A stretch of DNA of 21,742 nucleotides from CAZOEL01 sp964578835. GTDB lineage: Bacteria > Desulfobacterota > Syntrophobacteria > Syntrophobacterales > Syntrophobacteraceae. The stretch covers positions 1 through 21,742 of the forward strand of contig CAZOEL010000098.1 in the NCBI GenBank assembly GCA_964578835.1. Reading direction: 5' to 3'. How positions within the stretch are numbered: the stretch's first letter is position 1; each line of letters opens with the position of its first letter. Shown in pieces: positions 7,310 through 13,718 of the stretch. The translations under genes were made by a program, and so were the position numbers. A model generated the notes under the pieces. That model saw only the letters and a list, made by a program, of their open reading frames with translations. It did no database searches and was not told the DNA's origin.

Positions 7310-7667
7310 CTTTCAAGCCCTCCTTGCGCAGTGTTTTCAGATGTTCACTATAGAGCCGATCAGCGATAGGGACATATTCCTCATACCAGCGATCGTTGCC
7401 GGTTTTCTCTCCACCTATAAGCAAAATGGCGCAACGGCGAGGATCGAAGGCATAGAGCGCGCGATAGGGTCTTCCGGCATGCTGGATGCGTAACTCCCGC
7501 ATGTTGGGGTGTTGCGATCCCTTGATTCCGCTCGAATGCGGAAAGGGGAGCCGTGGGCCAAGATCGCCCAGGAGTTTGACACTGGCGCGCACCGACTCTT
7601 GCTCACTTTTGCTCAACTCATCCCACCACTCCCCGAATTCATCTGTATATTCAATGTCCCAATTCAT
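7299..7667 (-). CDS. higB: HigB/RelE-superfamily toxin (Gp49-like)
   Basis: The 122-residue protein has the Gp49-like RelE-superfamily pattern: MNWDIEYTDEFGEWWDEL at the N-terminus, then MRELRIQHAGRPYRALYAFDPRRCAILLIGGEKTGNDRWYEEYVP in the core, followed by ADRLYSEHL. Family members are ribosome-dependent mRNA interferases; the Arg and Lys residues of the RELRIQ...GRPYRALYAF...GGEKTGN core fit the catalytic strands. The start ATG has only a weak AAGGG some 12 bp upstream. It overlaps the antitoxin gene by 11 bp. Both genes look intact, so this appears to be a functional chromosomal toxin-antitoxin pair. Confidence 0.87.
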   Translation of the reverse strand: MNWDIEYTDEFGEWWDELSKSEQESVRASVKLLGDLGPRLPFPHSSGIKGSQHPNMRELRIQHAGRPYRALYAFDPRRCAILLIGGEKTGNDRWYEEYVPIADRLYSEHLKTLRKEGLKDGS

Positions 7668-7675
7668 GTAAAAAG

Positions 7676-7707
7676 ATACCCTTCAGAGAATATGCCGTCA
7701 AGGGTAT
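7676..7707. promoter_or_regulatory. Candidate HigA operator: ATACCCTT-N16-AAGGGTAT
   Basis: An inverted repeat with perfect 8-bp arms (7676-7683 and 7700-7707) lies 8 bp upstream of the toxin ATG. A dyad in this place is what autoregulation by an XRE antitoxin dimer requires. Binding is inferred from position only. Confidence 0.4.
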
Positions 7708-7774
7708 AGAGGGCTCAGGCTCTGTCATTTTGAAGCATACCCCAGACGGAGCTCCAATAATAAGACGCCGGGCT

Positions 7775-9127
7775 TCATGTCAAAACAGAATAGCCAAGAG
7801 AGCGAAGCTTTTCCGTCAAAGCCCGCCTGGCGTGGCGCTCTCCATGAACGAGCTTGATCTGCTTCGGTTTTGCGGGCATCGACTGGACCCATTCGATCAG
7901 TCCCTTCTGGTCTGCATGAGCGGAATAGCCGGATAAGGCATGGACTTTCGCTTTGATGGAGAGGCGTTCGCCATCCAGTTGAACGTAGCCTCCGGGCTTG
8001 TTGCCGTAGAGCAGGATGTCCCTGCCGGGGGAGCCTTCAGCTTGGTAGCCGACGAAGAGGAGATCGTTTCGGCGATCTCCGAGACCTCGTTTGAGGTGAT
8101 CCGTGATTCTGCCGCCTGCGCACATGCCGCTTCCAGCCAAAATAACCGCGGGCCCCGGCATATCGACAAGCTTCAGGTGATCCGCATGGCTGGTGACGGA
8201 GTAGAGGTTCTCGAAATCGAGGGGATTGTCTCCGCGCTTGAGGGCTTCTTTGGCTTCGCTGTCCCAGTAGGAGCGGAGGCTCGAGTAGATCTTCGTCAGC
8301 TTGAGCCCGAGCGGAGAATCGAGGCATACGGGGATGCGCGACTTGGGTCCGAGACCTGGGAAATCCTCTCGTGAACTTTGGTCCGTAAAGAGCCTGTCCA
8401 TCTCGTAGATGAGCTCCTGCGCACGGCCCAGAGCAAAACAGGGGATGAAAACTTTTCCGCCATCCGAAAGCGCCCGCGAGAGAACGGCTCCAAGCCGCTC
8501 TATCCTGCGCCGCCTTTCTTCATGGAGCGAGTCGCCGTAGGTGGATTCCAGGATGAGGAAATCGCAGCTATCGGGCCGCTCCGGGTCTGGAAGGATAGGG
8601 GTGTCTCTGGCCCCGAGATCTCCCGAGAAGATGACAGACCAATCCTCGCCTTCAAATCGGATGAAGCATGACCCGAGGATATGCCCGGCCTGACTGAGCT
8701 TGAACCGTACGCCCTTCTTCAGTTCGAACGTCTTCCCGTATTCAAAGCCCCAGGAGAGGTCGTCAATCATTTTCGACAGTCGCGAGATATCCGAGTCGCT
8801 CATGCCGGAAAAGCTCATTGCGTCTTCCAGCATGGGAGTTAGAAGAAGCTTCGTCGGGTGGGTGGAGATGATCTCGCCCCTGAAGTCATGCTTTATGAGC
8901 TCCGGTAATCGACCGATATGATCTATGTGCGCATGAGTCAGGAAGAGGTAGTCGATTCGCGAAGGGGGCTCCGGCCAGGCTTCTATGGACGTTGGGGAAT
9001 CGCCGCCCTGAGCCATGCCGCAATCGACCATGATGTTGAGCCCGTTTGTCTGCAAAAGCGTGCAGGAACCGGTCACGCCGCCTTCGGCTCCAAGATGAAT
9101 TACGCGGGGAAAGCCTGAATGATTCAT
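7775..9127 (-). CDS. MBL-fold beta-CASP nuclease (CPSF/YSH1-like RNA exonuclease)
   Basis: The ATG at 9125-9127 (MNHSGFPRVIHLG) follows AGAGGTCCAAAGC and gives 450 residues; an upstream in-frame TTG is less likely. The metallo-beta-lactamase core has HAHIDH (65-70), AGHILGS (H149) and FSGDLG (D170). The beta-CASP insert has ILESTYGD (E194), SGMCAGGR (333-340) and the closing metal site SAHAD (H404), then VHGE (H428). This complete residue set predicts a zinc-dependent RNA 3'-end processing nuclease or exonuclease of the CPSF-73-like group common in bacteria and archaea. Cytoplasmic; no signal peptide. It is separated from the toxin-antitoxin operon by 107 bp and has its own start region, so it is probably an independent gene. 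Confidence 0.93.
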   Translation of the reverse strand: MNHSGFPRVIHLGAEGGVTGSCTLLQTNGLNIMVDCGMAQGGDSPTSIEAWPEPPSRIDYLFLTHAHIDHIGRLPELIKHDFRGEIISTHPTKLLLTPMLEDAMSFSGMSDSDISRLSKMIDDLSWGFEYGKTFELKKGVRFKLSQAGHILGSCFIRFEGEDWSVIFSGDLGARDTPILPDPERPDSCDFLILESTYGDSLHEERRRRIERLGAVLSRALSDGGKVFIPCFALGRAQELIYEMDRLFTDQSSREDFPGLGPKSRIPVCLDSPLGLKLTKIYSSLRSYWDSEAKEALKRGDNPLDFENLYSVTSHADHLKLVDMPGPAVILAGSGMCAGGRITDHLKRGLGDRRNDLLFVGYQAEGSPGRDILLYGNKPGGYVQLDGERLSIKAKVHALSGYSAHADQKGLIEWVQSMPAKPKQIKLVHGERHARRALTEKLRSLGYSVLT

Positions 9128-9225
9128 GCTTTGGACCTCTGTTGTTGGATGGTGACGCATGATGGACAAGGGAGAATAAATGATTAAGGTTGCTTGTAAT
9201 TTTGCGGATAATAAAAGATTAAAAT

Positions 9226-9372
9226 ATGGCTGTCAAATTGAACCTGGTGATGGCGGTGGCATTGGCCCCGGTTTGCGCCATGGCGCTCGGACCCAATGAA
9301 ATGCTCGTTGTGGCGAATGGGCGGCAGAGTCTTGGTCTGGCGAAATACCACATGGAAAACGTGGCGTTCTGA
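9226..9372 (+). pseudogene. Truncated TIGR03790-like N-terminal remnant
   Basis: A 48-codon frame encodes a signal-peptide-like MAVKLNLVMAVALAPVCAMA, then LGPNEMLVVANGRQSLGLAKYH, and ends at TGA. The second half resembles the start of the TIGR03790 family (pattern L-P-E-LVV-N...S..LA.YY). As I recall, that family occurs essentially only in genomes with exosortase. Full members run to several hundred residues, so this is a stump. No ribosome-binding site is visible, and the sequence after the stop shows no family continuation I could follow. It lies 82 bp upstream of an exosortase-associated protease gene, which strengthens the reading. It could also be a short unrelated exported peptide. Confidence 0.45.
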
Positions 9373-9454
9373 TCTCTTGAAGCCGCCAAAGGAATCATTT
9401 GCAGAGGGATTCAAAGATCCTTAAATGGGGACGAAAGTGGGAGGAAAAAGACGC

Positions 9455-10195
9455 ATGAGAGACCAGATCATCGGTAGAAGCGCGGAAGCCGATCGTCCGC
9501 GGCCTGACGTCATCTTTTTCAACAAGGATCTTCTGATCCCTTACCTGGCGCCTTATCTGGCTTATGTCGCCGTCGCCTCCCTGCCCGGGGAATATCTGGC
9601 GCGCGAATGGAATTACGTCTTGAGACTTGCTTTGGCAGTTCCGCTGATGGGGTGGGGCTGGAAGCGCTATGTTTCTCTGACCGGTCCCGGGAGCGCGGTC
9701 GCATCCGTTGGCGTTGGCGTTCTGGGTGGAGTGGCGGGGGCCATTCTCTGGGTCTTGCTCCTGCTGCCTTTTGTCGAGAGCGGCGGGGCGCCGTGGAGCG
9801 AGACCGCTTTTATGCTTCGCCTCCTTAGTGCGGGCCTTGTAGTGCCCATTTTCGAGGAGCTGCTCATGCGCGGGTATGTGCTGCGCGTTGCGTATCAGTG
9901 GGATCTGGAACGGAAGGCGGGGGAGGATGATCCGTTCGGAAAAGCGTTCTACGAAAGATCTATTAATCAGGTTGAGCCGGGAGCCTGGAGCGCGCCTGCC
10001 GTGGCGGTTTCAACCGTTGTGTTCGCGCTTGGCCACAATATGAGCGAATGGCCGGCCGCCTTGGCGTACGGCGCCTTGATGTCTCTTTTGTGGATCGTCC
10101 GAAAAGATCTTCTCAGCTGCATTGTCGCGCATTCCGCAACCAATATCCTCCTTGCGCTCTATGTCCTGAAGAGCGGACAGTGGGGACTGTGGTAG
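9455..10195 (+). CDS. CPBP/CAAX-type intramembrane protease, exosortase-associated type
   Basis: The start ATG at 9455 is preceded by GGAGGAAAAAGACGC; the in-frame ATG at 9425 lacks a ribosome-binding site. The 246-residue protein has several hydrophobic helices (about 28-48, 55-70, 83-108, 122-140, 181-196, 200-216, 221-240). It has the three glutamic-protease motifs of the CPBP (Abi/CAAX) family: EELLMRG (E134, E135, R139), FALGHNMSEW (H194) and HSATN (H226, N230). The long acidic loop before the second motif fits the subgroup annotated as CAAX prenyl protease-related proteins of PEP-CTERM genomes (TIGR03008). It should act in the inner membrane. The PEP-CTERM protein at 1793-2710 and the TIGR03790-like stump just upstream fit that context. 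Its substrate is unknown. Confidence 0.88.
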   Translation: MRDQIIGRSAEADRPRPDVIFFNKDLLIPYLAPYLAYVAVASLPGEYLAREWNYVLRLALAVPLMGWGWKRYVSLTGPGSAVASVGVGVLGGVAGAILWVLLLLPFVESGGAPWSETAFMLRLLSAGLVVPIFEELLMRGYVLRVAYQWDLERKAGEDDPFGKAFYERSINQVEPGAWSAPAVAVSTVVFALGHNMSEWPAALAYGALMSLLWIVRKDLLSCIVAHSATNILLALYVLKSGQWGLW

Positions 10196-10260
10196 GGGAT
10201 TGACTCCAAAAAGGCGCGCTCTCTTATGAAAGATCCCAGCCTTCCGATTCTTCTCCTTTC

Positions 10261-10383
10261 ATAGGCTATCCGTATAGACGAGCCGACATGGGAGCGTATC
10301 GGATTGTCTATAGAATTGAAGAAGATAGTCTCAAAGCGGCTTTGCTTGGAAAAAGAAACGATGATGAGGTCATCGCCGGCTGA
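10261..10383 (+). pseudogene. C-terminal remnant of a RelE-family toxin
   Basis: The frame reads GYPYRRADMGAYRIVYRI, then EEDSLKAALLGKRNDDEVI, ending at a TGA. This is the conserved C-terminal half of RelE/StbE-type toxins (G-YRIVYRI...LL-VGKRND-EVY). The N-terminal half cannot be found: upstream codons in the same frame run into a TGA at 10200 without family similarity, and there is no start with a ribosome-binding site. No antitoxin partner is visible. The sequence from 10384 to 10620 contains nothing further I can identify. Confidence 0.6.
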
Positions 10384-10620
10384 AGAGTCTTTGATTGGGA
10401 GAGTCCCTGGAGAGTATCGACCATACCGGTCGGAGGCTCACGATCCGGATTTGTCCGGCCTGCAAAGAGAACTGCCGGGGACGTCCACAGGTTTGACATC
10501 TCGTATGGATTGATATTAGAGTGCTCCTGAAGTTTGTTTTAGTGGATTTGATAGCCTTTTTCCATCAACAACTGGCGAATCTGGGAGATTATCCACCAAC
10601 ACAGACAAAGGAGAGCGACT

Positions 10621-11061
10621 ATGGCAGGCTTAACCTTCCAAAGCATTCTGGCCACGGGCAGCAGAGAGTTGGGAGACGCTAAAGCGCCGAACGGGGCGGG
10701 CGTATTCGACCGATATTTTGAAAATATCGATCTGCCAGGCTTTGTGGATGGACCGGCGATTCTGGTCCTTGCGGCGAAGAACGTCAAGCACGGGAAAAAC
10801 TTCATCACGGTCAACGCTCCGCAGGAGGTGAATGAGCAAGACTTTGATGAAGCCAAAGAGAAGGATTATTACGTCTGGCGCATCCTCCCCAACCCCAGCG
10901 ATACATGGGTTCTCCAGATTCATCAGATTCCGCCGGGAAGGCTCAAGGCTGCGGGCAATACGCTCGGATTTCATTCCCGAAACGAAGCGGGCAATCACGC
11001 CAGAATCCGAGATTCTTTCGCTATCGCAAGAATATTTTTGGTTTATAACAGCGGCGGTTGA
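10621..11061 (+). CDS. Hypothetical protein, 146 aa
   Basis: The ATG has a clear ribosome-binding site (AAAGGAGAGCGACT). The protein has no signal peptide or membrane helix. It opens MAGLTFQSILATG and has an acidic central part (NEQDFDEAKEKDYYVWRIL). It ends with a segment resembling the last strands of a jelly-roll or Ig-like domain: GNTLGFHSRNEAGNHARIRD then SFAIARIFLVYN. That tail is reminiscent of C-terminal domains of extracellular proteins, but without an export signal this is only a resemblance. It stands alone, convergent with the PHA module and separated from it by a strong palindrome. I do not recognise the family. Confidence 0.75.
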   Translation: MAGLTFQSILATGSRELGDAKAPNGAGVFDRYFENIDLPGFVDGPAILVLAAKNVKHGKNFITVNAPQEVNEQDFDEAKEKDYYVWRILPNPSDTWVLQIHQIPPGRLKAAGNTLGFHSRNEAGNHARIRDSFAIARIFLVYNSGG

Positions 11062-11157
11062 GGCGGCTGTGCGGCGAAGCTGCGATGGTGCGCCGCTTCC
11101 CGGACTGATGGGGGCGCATTTGTAAGCAGGAGGCGACGCGGCGAGCGCGAAGCCCTA

Positions 11158-11214
11158 AAGGGGCGCAACATCGTAGCCCGGGGCGTCGCCCATGGCTACG
11201 ATGTTGCGCCCCTT
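11158..11214. repeat. Perfect 21-bp palindrome of the REP-like family, between convergent genes
   Basis: Arms at 11158-11178 (AAGGGGCGCAACATCG onward) and 11194-11214 match perfectly, with a 15-nt GC-rich loop. It belongs to the same family as 308-351, 417-501 and 3036-3080. It lies between the plus-strand gene ending at 11061 and the minus-strand gene ending at 11284, where it could terminate or stabilise transcripts from both sides. No T-run is present. Confidence 0.7.
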
Positions 11215-11283
11215 CATCTATTTGAACGAGGGAGGTCTTGGCTACGTTCCCTTTCGCTCGTCCCGGCCTTTCCGTTCTTTTCT

Positions 11284-11985
11284 TTATCCTTCGCCAGGTT
11301 GAGCCTGCATCTTCAGCATATCGGCAATTTTGTCCAAGAAGCTCTGAAACTGCTCTTTTTGTTTCTTCATCATGTCTTCGAGTTGCTTGGCCGCTTCTGC
11401 GTGATTGATCTCCTTGGCCTTGAGCTTCTGAATCTGTTCGCTCTGCTTCTTGAGCAGCGCCTCGAGCTGTTTGGTCGTTTCCGCCTGAAAGGCTTCCCTG
11501 GACTCGAGCTTCTGAATCTGCTCGCTCTGCTTGTTCATTAAGGCGTCTAGCTGTTTGCTCTTTTCGACCTGAGAGGCTGCCCCTGCTTCGAGAGTTTGCG
11601 CCTGCTCCTTCTGTTTTTCAAATATCCGGTCAAATTGCCTTGATGCTTCGGCGTAACGGTCTTCCTGGGCCTTGAGGCTTGCTTTGAGCGCGTCTTTTTC
11701 TCTGCTCAGCGCCAAATACTCATCTTTGGGAATGAAGCCGAGCAAATTGAGATAATCCCTGACGGACCGGCTCCATTCCTCTTGTGCGCTCTTCCACATA
11801 TCGAGATTTTGTGGGGTATTCTCACAGACCGCTACCGCTCCGCAAGCGCGCCAGTAGAGGGCCGTCAGCTCCTCCATGCTTTTGAGTCCGCTGCCGACCA
11901 TCCGGGACCAGTAATCGATCTGCTTTTCGCCGTCGGCGGATTTGACCAGGAAGTTTCCCCAATAGTCAGGAAAGTAGGTATCCAT
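11284..11985 (-). CDS. Coiled-coil PHA-granule-associated protein with 28-residue tandem repeats
   Basis: The ATG at 11983-11985 has AAAGGATACAGC before it and gives 233 residues (MDTYFPDYWGNFLV...). An in-frame ATG at 12078 would add 31 residues but has a poor ribosome-binding site. The N-terminal half (to about 90) is helical and rich in Trp and Tyr (WKSAQEEWSRSVRDYLNLLG), the style of PhaE- and phasin-like proteins. Residues 124-207 are three tandem 28-residue units starting K-Q-(K/S)-E-Q and centred on KQLxxLxxKQ, a long coiled coil of four heptads per unit. A partial fourth unit follows. Position after two phasin-like genes and near phaR suggests a structural or PHA-synthase-accessory role at PHA granules. 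It is much shorter than typical PhaE, and no synthase (PhaC) lies in the window. Confidence 0.8.
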   Translation of the reverse strand: MDTYFPDYWGNFLVKSADGEKQIDYWSRMVGSGLKSMEELTALYWRACGAVAVCENTPQNLDMWKSAQEEWSRSVRDYLNLLGFIPKDEYLALSREKDALKASLKAQEDRYAEASRQFDRIFEKQKEQAQTLEAGAASQVEKSKQLDALMNKQSEQIQKLESREAFQAETTKQLEALLKKQSEQIQKLKAKEINHAEAAKQLEDMMKKQKEQFQSFLDKIADMLKMQAQPGEG

Positions 11986-12102
11986 GCTGTATCCTTTCTT
12001 GAATGGATATCCGGCAAACATCCGACCAAGCCAATTCCCAGCCTGCAGCTTTTGAAGCGGGCTTCTATCGAGCGGCATGCTGCGGAAAAGCCTTTGAGGC
12101 GG

Positions 12103-12360
12103 TTACTCTTCCAAAAATGTTTCGGCTGTTTTGAAACCGCCTTCAACGGCGTTCTTGAATTCCTCACGGCCTTTCTTGCAAGCCTGCATCCATTCCCCCG
12201 CCAGCTTTTTCCCTTCGTTGGGCATCCATGCTGCTTTGTCGAGCATCATGCTTCCCATTGACTCCGCCTGATCCTGAAGCGCGGCCATGGAGTTGAAGGT
12301 GTTCTGGAATATATTCTTATTGAATTCGAGCACCTGCCTGAACATATCTTTCTGACTCAT
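12103..12360 (-). CDS. Small phasin-like protein
   Basis: The 85-residue, almost fully helical protein (FRQVLEFNKNIFQNTFNSM, AALQDQAESMGSMML, WMPNEGKKLAGEWMQACKKG) has an excellent ribosome-binding site (AAGGAGACATC). It is a paralogue of the next gene upstream (12390-12653): both share the plan LxxNKxxFxNxFNxMxxxQxQAExM, then AW(M/I)P-(N/E)-(E/D)GKK, then EFKxAxxxxFxxxExxxxx. Phasins coat PHA granules and regulate granule size and number; the amphipathic helices and linkage to phaR support that role. It is shorter than the usual phasin family size, so a minimal or specialised phasin is likely. Confidence 0.82.
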   Translation of the reverse strand: MSQKDMFRQVLEFNKNIFQNTFNSMAALQDQAESMGSMMLDKAAWMPNEGKKLAGEWMQACKKGREEFKNAVEGGFKTAETFLEE

Positions 12361-12389
12361 GATGTCTCCTTGGATAATAAGCTATATTA

Positions 12390-12653
12390 TTAATCGCCTT
12401 GCGCGAAATAGGATTCCACTTTCTGGAAGTTCGCATCCATGGCTTTCTTGAATTCGTTCAGGCCGTTCTTGTAGACCTCAACCCACTCGTTGATGACTTT
12501 CTTTCCATCCTCGGGAATCCAGGCGACTTGTTCGAAAAACGCTCCCGCCATCTTTTCCGCCTGTTCCTGCATGACAACCATCGTGTTGAAGCTGTTGTTG
12601 AAAGCAGCCTTGTTCAGTTCGACCATCTGTTTGGCCATTTCCATCGATTGCAT
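12390..12653 (-). CDS. Small phasin-like protein (paralogue), first gene of the phasin operon
   Basis: The start is ATG at 12651-12653, nine bases after TAAGGAG. The frame stays open further upstream, but that extension crosses the palindrome at 12790-12850 and has no ribosome-binding site, so it is not used. The 87 residues (MQSMEMAKQMVELNKAAFNN ... VAWIPEDGKKVINEWVEVYK ... FKKAMDANFQKVESYFAQGD) form amphipathic helices. It is followed after 29 bp by the second phasin-like gene and then by the coiled-coil gene, probably one transcript. It is divergent from phaR, which typically represses phasin genes. Confidence 0.83.
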   Translation of the reverse strand: MQSMEMAKQMVELNKAAFNNSFNTMVVMQEQAEKMAGAFFEQVAWIPEDGKKVINEWVEVYKNGLNEFKKAMDANFQKVESYFAQGD

Positions 12654-12756
12654 AGAAGTAAACTCCTTAGTGCTTGAATGTAAACTGTGGCGCCGAAGCG
12701 CGTCTGAATTTGGGTTGATTCTAATGTTCCGAAAGCGTGTGTCAAGAGGTGATTTG

Positions 12757-12768
12757 TGCGCTGCAGCA
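12757..12768. promoter_or_regulatory. Candidate PhaR-binding site TGCGCTGCAGCA
   Basis: PhaR proteins bind TGC-rich sequences near phasin promoters. This segment, about 104 bp upstream of the first phasin-like start, contains three TGC/GCA units around the palindrome CTGCAG and is followed by an AT-rich run. The call is based only on motif resemblance and position. Confidence 0.3.
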
Positions 12769-12789
12769 TTTTTTTCTGACTCGATGTCG

Positions 12790-12850
12790 GGCGCATTTCT
12801 AAAAAGGGGGCAAAACGGCGAGCGCTTTGCCCCCTTTTTAGAAATGCGCC
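12790..12850. repeat. Perfect 25-bp-arm hairpin in the phasin-phaR divergent region
   Basis: The arms at 12790-12814 (GGCGCATTTCTAAAAAGG onward) and 12826-12850 are exact complements around an 11-nt loop. It lies 137 bp upstream of the first phasin-like start and 158 bp before phaR. A diverged relative is at 14806-14884. It contains a run of A/T next to a G/C run, but as a rho-independent terminator it would be unusually long, so a mobile palindrome is as likely. Confidence 0.75.
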
Positions 12851-12947
12851 CCATCATGTCTTTACCGCTCATGACTCAGGCGTCTTCTTTTTAGTCTTAT
12901 CGTTGTCTCAGTGGCAAACAGCCTAATGATGGGACGATTGGTATGCA

Positions 12948-12975
12948 TTGATTTTTTGTTGCGGTGTGTCATAAT
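12948..12975 (+). promoter_or_regulatory. Predicted sigma70-like promoter of phaR
   Basis: TTGATT (12948-12953), a 16-bp spacer and CATAAT (12970-12975) match the -35 and -10 consensus at 4/6 and 5/6. Transcription would start near 12982, leaving a leader of about 27 nt that contains the GGGAGG ribosome-binding site of phaR. Confidence 0.4.
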
Positions 12976-13008
12976 TCGACCTCATTACGGCCAAAGGGAG
13001 GATCGGAT

Positions 13009-13470
13009 ATGGATGGGAAGGTGCTGTTGAAAAAATACGCCAATAGGCGACTGTACAATACGGAAAAAAGCGCTTACGTCACTCTCAATGAAATAGCCGA
13101 TCTCATCAGGGAAGGTCGGGAGGTGCAGATCATAGACGCCAAATCGGAAGAGGACGTTACCGCTTTCATACTCACTCAGATCGTAGTGGAGGAGGCGAAG
13201 AAAAACAATAGCCTGCTGCCGGTTCCTCTGCTTTTGCTGATTATTCGTTATGGAGGGAATATTCTGGGTGAATTCTTTGAAAAATACCTCGAAGCATCCA
13301 TAAATAATTACCTGACCTTCAAAAAGACCTTCGATGATCAATTCAAAGCCTGGCTCGAGATGGGAACGGACTTCTCAGGCCCGTCGAAGGGAAGCCGTGC
13401 CCCCTTCCCGTCCCTCAACTCCTTCTTCGATTTGTTTCGCGGGCCTGAGAAAGACCCGAAGACAAAATAA
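13009..13470 (+). CDS. phaR: PhaR-type polyhydroxyalkanoate synthesis regulator
   Basis: The ATG at 13009 follows GGGAGGATCGGAT; an in-frame ATG at 12964 lies before the ribosome-binding site and is unlikely. The 153-residue protein begins with the PHB/PHA accumulation regulator DNA-binding domain: KKYANRRLYNTEKSAYVTL (8-26), then REVQIIDAKSEEDVTAFILTQIV. After this come a hydrophobic stretch (LPVPLLLLIIRYGG) and a helical segment (FFEKYLEASINNYLTFKKTF) of the granule-binding part. Such proteins repress phasin genes and are titrated onto PHA granules. It is divergent from two phasin-like genes. The stop TAA lies inside the target duplication of element B copy 3, so the insertion left the frame intact but replaced the 3' untranslated region. 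Confidence 0.93.
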   Translation: MDGKVLLKKYANRRLYNTEKSAYVTLNEIADLIREGREVQIIDAKSEEDVTAFILTQIVVEEAKKNNSLLPVPLLLLIIRYGGNILGEFFEKYLEASINNYLTFKKTFDDQFKAWLEMGTDFSGPSKGSRAPFPSLNSFFDLFRGPEKDPKTK

Positions 13471-13472
13471 TG

Positions 13473-13649
13473 GTTGGCGCGCATAAGGGTTGGGGTGTCC
13501 CGTTCGCCCTTCGATACCTCAGGACGAACATCCCCGATCATGCTTCGATACCTCAGCACGATCGGGTGGCGTATCCCAGAACATCCCCGGTCATGCTGAG
13601 GTATCGAAGCACGATCGGGTGGCGTATCCCAACCCTTATGCGCGCCAAC
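13473..13649. mobile_element. MITE-like element B, copy 3, flanked by an 8-bp target duplication at the phaR stop
   Basis: The element is 177 bp. Its ends, starting GTTGGCGCGCATAAGGG, are perfect 22-bp inverted repeats (13473-13494 and 13628-13649). Perfect 8-bp direct repeats AAATAATG lie at 13465-13472 and 13650-13657; the left copy contains the phaR stop codon TAA. The interior is a 53-bp tandem duplication (13526-13578 and 13579-13631). The 14-bp core CTTCGATACCTCAG is in one orientation in the first block (13543-13556) and inverted in the second (13596-13609). A further core copy is at 13509-13522. There is no coding capacity. Confidence 0.85.
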
Positions 13650-13718
13650 AAATAATGTCGCTTGCGGCATGCTGCGCGATCTCATTTGCATGCTGTGAGT
13701 GGCTCGAATTAACCCTTA

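Noticed and set aside
9184..9414. 76-codon minus-strand frame between the beta-CASP and protease genes
   Set aside because: It is antisense to the TIGR03790-like stump, is His/Arg-rich without motifs, and has no credible ribosome-binding site.
10304..10513. 69-codon plus-strand frame after the protease gene
   Set aside because: It overlaps the RelE remnant in another frame, and no ribosome-binding site or family signal is seen.
12654..12872. N-terminal extension of the first phasin-like gene
   Set aside because: It crosses the perfect palindrome; a strong ribosome-binding site and the homologous start of the paralogue fix the start at 12653.
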